From: an uncultured Eubacteriales bacterium
GTDB taxonomy: Bacteria; Bacillota; Clostridia; Oscillospirales; CAG-272
Assembly: GCA_934489945.1 (NCBI GenBank)
Contig: CAKSSY010000076.1
Span: 1 to 7,302, forward strand
Reading direction: 5' to 3'
DNA: 7,302 nt
Numbering within the stretch: position 1 is the first letter of the stretch; the number at the start of each line of letters is the position of its first letter. The notes beneath the pieces were generated by a model. The model saw only the letters and a list, made by a program, of their open reading frames with translations. It did no database searches and was not told the DNA's origin. Shown here piece by piece: positions 5,246-7,302 of this stretch. The position numbers were made by a program, and so were the translations under genes.

Positions 5246-5407
5246 ATGGCTAATGATGCAAGAGTCAAAATCACTCTCGTTTGCAGCGAATGCAAGCAGA
5301 GAAACTATGACACAAAGAAAAACAAGAAGAATGACCCTGACAGACTTGAAATGAAAAAACACTGCAGGTTCTGCCGCAAGCACACTCTTCACAAAGAATC
5401 TAAGTGA
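5246..5407 (+). CDS. rpmG: 50S ribosomal protein L33, zinc-binding form
   Basis: This is a small basic protein of 53 residues of the large ribosomal subunit, located near the E site. It matches the L33 pattern RVKITLVCSECKQRNY, KNKKNDPDRLEMKKHC and FCRKHTLHKE. The zinc ribbon cysteines are complete (Cys13, Cys16, Cys40, Cys43), so this is the C+ paralogue, the form normally used under zinc sufficiency. The ATG at 5246 follows GGGAGG (5230-5235) at 10 nt. It adds about four residues to the usual RVKITL start, while the in-frame ATG at 5228 would add six more and overlaps the ribosome binding site. It is the first recognised gene of the operon, followed by secE after 16 nt. Confidence 0.96.
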   Translation: MANDARVKITLVCSECKQRNYDTKKNKKNDPDRLEMKKHCRFCRKHTLHKESK

Positions 5408-5423
5408 TCCGGAGGAGAAAAGA

Positions 5424-6011
5424 ATGAAGAATTCAAAGCTGAAAAGAACCTCATTTGCCCTTTTGCTGGCTGTCGTTCTGATGCTTTCGCTTTTCCCTGT
5501 TGCCGCCTACGCTTTGGATGAGGCGGGTGAAGCCGCAAACGGCGAGAACGGGCTTCTTTTGGATGCCGCACCGTTGCTTACGACTACCGCCGCCGGTGAA
5601 AACAACGATTTGCAGGAAAAAGGCACTGTTGCTTCGGCTGACAAAGCTGACACAACTGCCGATACGACTCCTGAAACCGATACCGATACCACACCTGAAA
5701 CCACACCCGAAACAGAAAAGACAGAAGAGACCGAAAAGAAGGGACTTTCCCTTGCTGATATCATCTCTCTTGCCATTCTCGGTGTTGTAATCATTTTGGT
5801 CGTTGTTTACTGCCTGACACACAAAGAAAAGGTCAGCAAACTGTGGCGCGGTCTTACGAGTGAGTTCAAGAAGATTGTTTGGACACCGTGGAATCAGGTT
5901 CGCAAGAACACAATCGTGGTACTGGTGGTCATCATTGCCGCCGCCATTGTGATTTCCGTTGCCGACTTCCTCTTCTCGAAAGGTATCTTTGCACTCGCCA
6001 GTATCTTTTGA
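5424..6011 (+). CDS. secE: SecE preprotein translocase subunit with long N-terminal signal peptide/linker extension
   Basis: SecE is the essential small membrane subunit that clamps SecY in the SecYEG translocon. Residues about 135-195 are a normal Gram-positive SecE core: cytoplasmic amphipathic helix KVSKLWRGLTSEFKKIVWTP and one membrane helix (about 163-188). Ahead of it is an unusual extension of about 134 residues. Residues 1-30 look like a Sec signal peptide (KNSKLKR n-region, hydrophobic core, AYA before residue 31). Residues 31-107 are an acidic, Thr/Pro/Glu-rich low-complexity linker with three TPET units. Residues 112-132 are an extra membrane helix followed by a basic turn THKEKVSK. 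Positive-inside topology would place the linker outside and the SecE helix correctly inside. The ATG has GGAGGAG (5411-5417) at 6-7 nt, and no plausible shorter start with a ribosome binding site exists. Typical bacterial SecE is about 60-70 residues, or 127 with three helices in E. coli. Confidence 0.9.
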   Translation: MKNSKLKRTSFALLLAVVLMLSLFPVAAYALDEAGEAANGENGLLLDAAPLLTTTAAGENNDLQEKGTVASADKADTTADTTPETDTDTTPETTPETEKTEETEKKGLSLADIISLAILGVVIILVVVYCLTHKEKVSKLWRGLTSEFKKIVWTPWNQVRKNTIVVLVVIIAAAIVISVADFLFSKGIFALASIF

Positions 6012-6023
6012 GGATAACTGATC

Positions 6024-6563
6024 ATGAGTGATATTAATGAAATGAATGTAGGTCCCAGATGGTATGTGGCGCACACCTACTCGGGCTACGAAAACAAAGT
6101 AAAAGCAAGTCTTGAAAAGATCGTGGAAAACAGAGGTCTTTCCCATCTGATATTTGATGTGAAAATTCCTGTGGAAACCGTCATTGAAAAAAAAGGTGAC
6201 AAAGAGATCGAAGTAGAGAACAAAATTTTTCCCGGTTATGTACTGGTCAAAATGGCGATGAATGAGGAGAGCTGGCACGCAGTTCGTAATATCACCGGTG
6301 TTACGGGCTTTGTAGGTCCCGGTTCCCGTCCGACACCGCTTACCGAAGAAGAAGTTGAAGCCCTCAACATTGAGGAAAAACGTGTCAAGTTGTCCTTTGC
6401 CGTCGGCGACAATGTCAAAATTTTCTCGGGACTTTTCGAGGGATATACCGGTGTTGTTCAGTCCATTTCGGAGGATTTCAGAAAGGTTACGGTTTTGGTC
6501 AAGAAAGGACGCCGCGACCTGCCTGTCGAACTTGATGTCGGAGCAATTCGACTCGACCAGTAA
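6024..6563 (+). CDS. nusG: Transcription termination/antitermination factor NusG
   Basis: NusG binds the RNA polymerase clamp through its NGN domain and links polymerase to Rho or the ribosome through its KOW domain. The 179-residue protein shows the NGN domain at about 11-109 (PRWYVAHTYSGYENKV, KIFPGYVLVKM, ITGVTGFVGPGSRPTPL) and the KOW domain at about 125-178 (FAVGDNVKIFSGLFEGYTGVV, ending in LPVELDVGAI). The usual (F)GRETPVELD segment is replaced here by KKGRRDLPVELD, a modest divergence in the KOW tail. The ATG at 6024 follows GAGGA (6010-6014), which overlaps the secE stop, and the gap to secE is 12 nt, so the two are coupled. Confidence 0.96.
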   Translation: MSDINEMNVGPRWYVAHTYSGYENKVKASLEKIVENRGLSHLIFDVKIPVETVIEKKGDKEIEVENKIFPGYVLVKMAMNEESWHAVRNITGVTGFVGPGSRPTPLTEEEVEALNIEEKRVKLSFAVGDNVKIFSGLFEGYTGVVQSISEDFRKVTVLVKKGRRDLPVELDVGAIRLDQ

Positions 6564-6654
6564 CGCTTGGCGGAAAAATCCGCCACACACGTGGGAGGGG
6601 GAAAATTTACAGAATTCTCCCGTATCATTACCACATTTGGAGGTGTAATTTATC
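6564..6654 (+). promoter_or_regulatory. nusG-rplK spacer with two hairpins, one over the rplK ribosome binding site
   Basis: The first hairpin TGGCGGA-AAAA-TCCGCCA (6568-6574 with 6579-6585) lacks a following T-run. A second potential stem pairs ATTA and CAC (6627-6634, one bulged C) with GTG and TAAT (6643-6649), leaving ATTTGGAG as loop, so part of the rplK GGAGG site (6639-6643) would be looped and part paired. In bacteria the L11-L1 genes are commonly repressed by L1 binding to a leader site. Whether this is that site is inference. No convincing promoter is visible here. Confidence 0.35.
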
Positions 6655-7080
6655 ATGGCAAAGAAAATCATGGGTTATATCAAATTGCAACTGCCCGCGG
6701 GCAAGGCTACGCCTCAGCCCCCTGTAGGTCCCGCATTGGGTGCTTACGGCGTTGCAATTCCGGTCTTCACAAAGGAATTCAACGAAAGAACCAAGAATGA
6801 CATCGGTCTTATTATTCCGGTTGTTATCACGGTTTACGCTGACCGTTCCTTCACATTCATCACCAAAACTCCCCCCGCAGCCGTTCTGATTAAGAAAGCC
6901 TGCGGCATTGAAACCGCTTCGGCAACTCCCAATAAGACAAAGGTCGCAAAACTGACCCGCGAACAGGTAAAGAAGATTGCCGAGACCAAGATGCCCGACC
7001 TTAACGCCGCTACCCTCGAGACTGCTATGAGCATGATTGCAGGAACCGCGCGCAGCATGGGTATCACGGTAGAGGACTAA
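6655..7080 (+). CDS. rplK: 50S ribosomal protein L11
   Basis: L11 binds helices 43/44 of 23S rRNA and forms the base of the GTPase-associated stalk. The protein is 141 residues, the standard length. The N-terminal domain (about 1-72) carries the conserved proline segment ATPQPPVGPALG (residues 18-29), where thiostrepton resistance mutations occur in other species. The C-terminal rRNA-binding domain begins at KTPPAAVLIKKACGI and ends with MSMIAGTARSMGI. Residues 30-37 read AYGVAIPV where most bacteria have QHGVNIM-like sequence, a local divergence. The ATG follows GGAGGT (6639-6644) at 10 nt. The stop is 15 nt before rplA, with an AGGAGG in between. Confidence 0.97.
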   Translation: MAKKIMGYIKLQLPAGKATPQPPVGPALGAYGVAIPVFTKEFNERTKNDIGLIIPVVITVYADRSFTFITKTPPAAVLIKKACGIETASATPNKTKVAKLTREQVKKIAETKMPDLNAATLETAMSMIAGTARSMGITVED

Positions 7081-7095
7081 AGGAGGATCACGATA

Positions 7096-7302
7096 ATGGG
7101 AAAGAAATATACAGACAGCGTAAAGTTGCTTGAAAAGAACAAAGCATACGATCCGGCAGAGGCTATCGGCCTTGTTTGCCAGACTTCCAAAGCAAAGTTT
7201 GATGAGACCATTGAACTTCATGTTCGTCTTGGTGTCGATTCCCGCCATGCGGATCAGCAGGTTCGCGGTGCCATCGTTCTTCCCAACGGTACCGGTAAGA
7301 CT
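7096..7302 (+). CDS. rplA: 50S ribosomal protein L1, N-terminal 69 residues, cut by window end
   Basis: L1 forms the mobile L1 stalk at the ribosomal E site and in many bacteria represses its own rplK-rplA mRNA. The visible part shows KLLEKNKAYDPAEAIGLV, then KFDETIELHVRLGVDSRHADQQVRGAIVLPNGTGKT, the strongly conserved L1 N-terminal signature. The family is usually about 230 residues, so about 30 percent is present. The ATG at 7096 follows AGGAGG (7081-7086) at 9 nt and is 15 nt after the rplK stop, fitting the usual rplK-rplA pair. Confidence 0.96.
   Translation, partial: MGKKYTDSVKLLEKNKAYDPAEAIGLVCQTSKAKFDETIELHVRLGVDSRHADQQVRGAIVLPNGTGKT

Noticed and set aside
6606..6634. TTTACA in the nusG-rplK spacer as a promoter
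   Set aside because: At 17 bp the -10 position reads TACCAC. The genes are most simply co-transcribed from the rpmG promoter.
5451..6671. 406-codon minus-strand ORF across secE and nusG
   Set aside because: It is antisense to three well-supported operon features (secE, nusG and the rplK leader). It has no family resemblance and arises from codon bias on the opposite strand.
1..7302. CRISPR array, defence system or transposase
   Set aside because: No regularly spaced repeats, terminal inverted repeats with a transposase, or defence-type domains were found in any frame.

Overview
The window looks like a chromosomal segment of a low-to-mid GC Firmicute, most likely a gut-type Clostridia (Oscillospirales or similar). 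The grounds are the rpmG-secE-nusG-rplK-rplA gene order, strong GGAGG ribosome binding sites, three sigma-A promoters with TATAAT boxes and 17-bp spacers that match consensus at 10 to 12 of 12 positions, and tRNA genes with encoded CCA. The exact taxon is inference.

Left part (1-2954). A HIT-family gene reads leftwards off the edge of the window from a near-consensus promoter (276-304). The spacer of that promoter contains a CCCC-TAT-GGGG inverted repeat that looks like an operator. Diverging from it is a tight three-gene unit with overlapping ORFs: a metal-dependent amidohydrolase (324-1124, TTG start), an FkbM-type methyltransferase with an N-terminal Rossmann-like domain (1121-2230) and a PHP-domain metal phosphoesterase (2217-2954). 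The shared substrate or pathway cannot be read from sequence.

Middle (2993-5079). asd, encoding aspartate-semialdehyde dehydrogenase of the archaeal/fungal type, has its own promoter. It is followed by a long perfect inverted repeat without a U-tract, then tRNA-Leu(UAG). tRNA-Ser(GCU) faces it on the other strand with a perfect-consensus promoter. Between the converging tRNAs lie about 430 bp without a gene, filled with structure: an 18-nt GC palindrome, an 80-nt purine-rich tract, a 96-nt nested hairpin and a bidirectional terminator.

Right part (5080-7302). A perfect-consensus promoter starts the transcription/translation/secretion operon rpmG, secE, nusG, rplK, rplA (the last is cut by the window end). 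Two things stand out. A 10-codon ORF with a strong ribosome binding site lies in the leader just before rpmG. SecE is about 195 residues rather than about 60, because a signal peptide, an acidic Thr/Pro-rich extracytoplasmic linker and an extra membrane helix precede an otherwise normal SecE core. This SecE is the strongest candidate here for something undescribed. The rest is largely ordinary housekeeping sequence.
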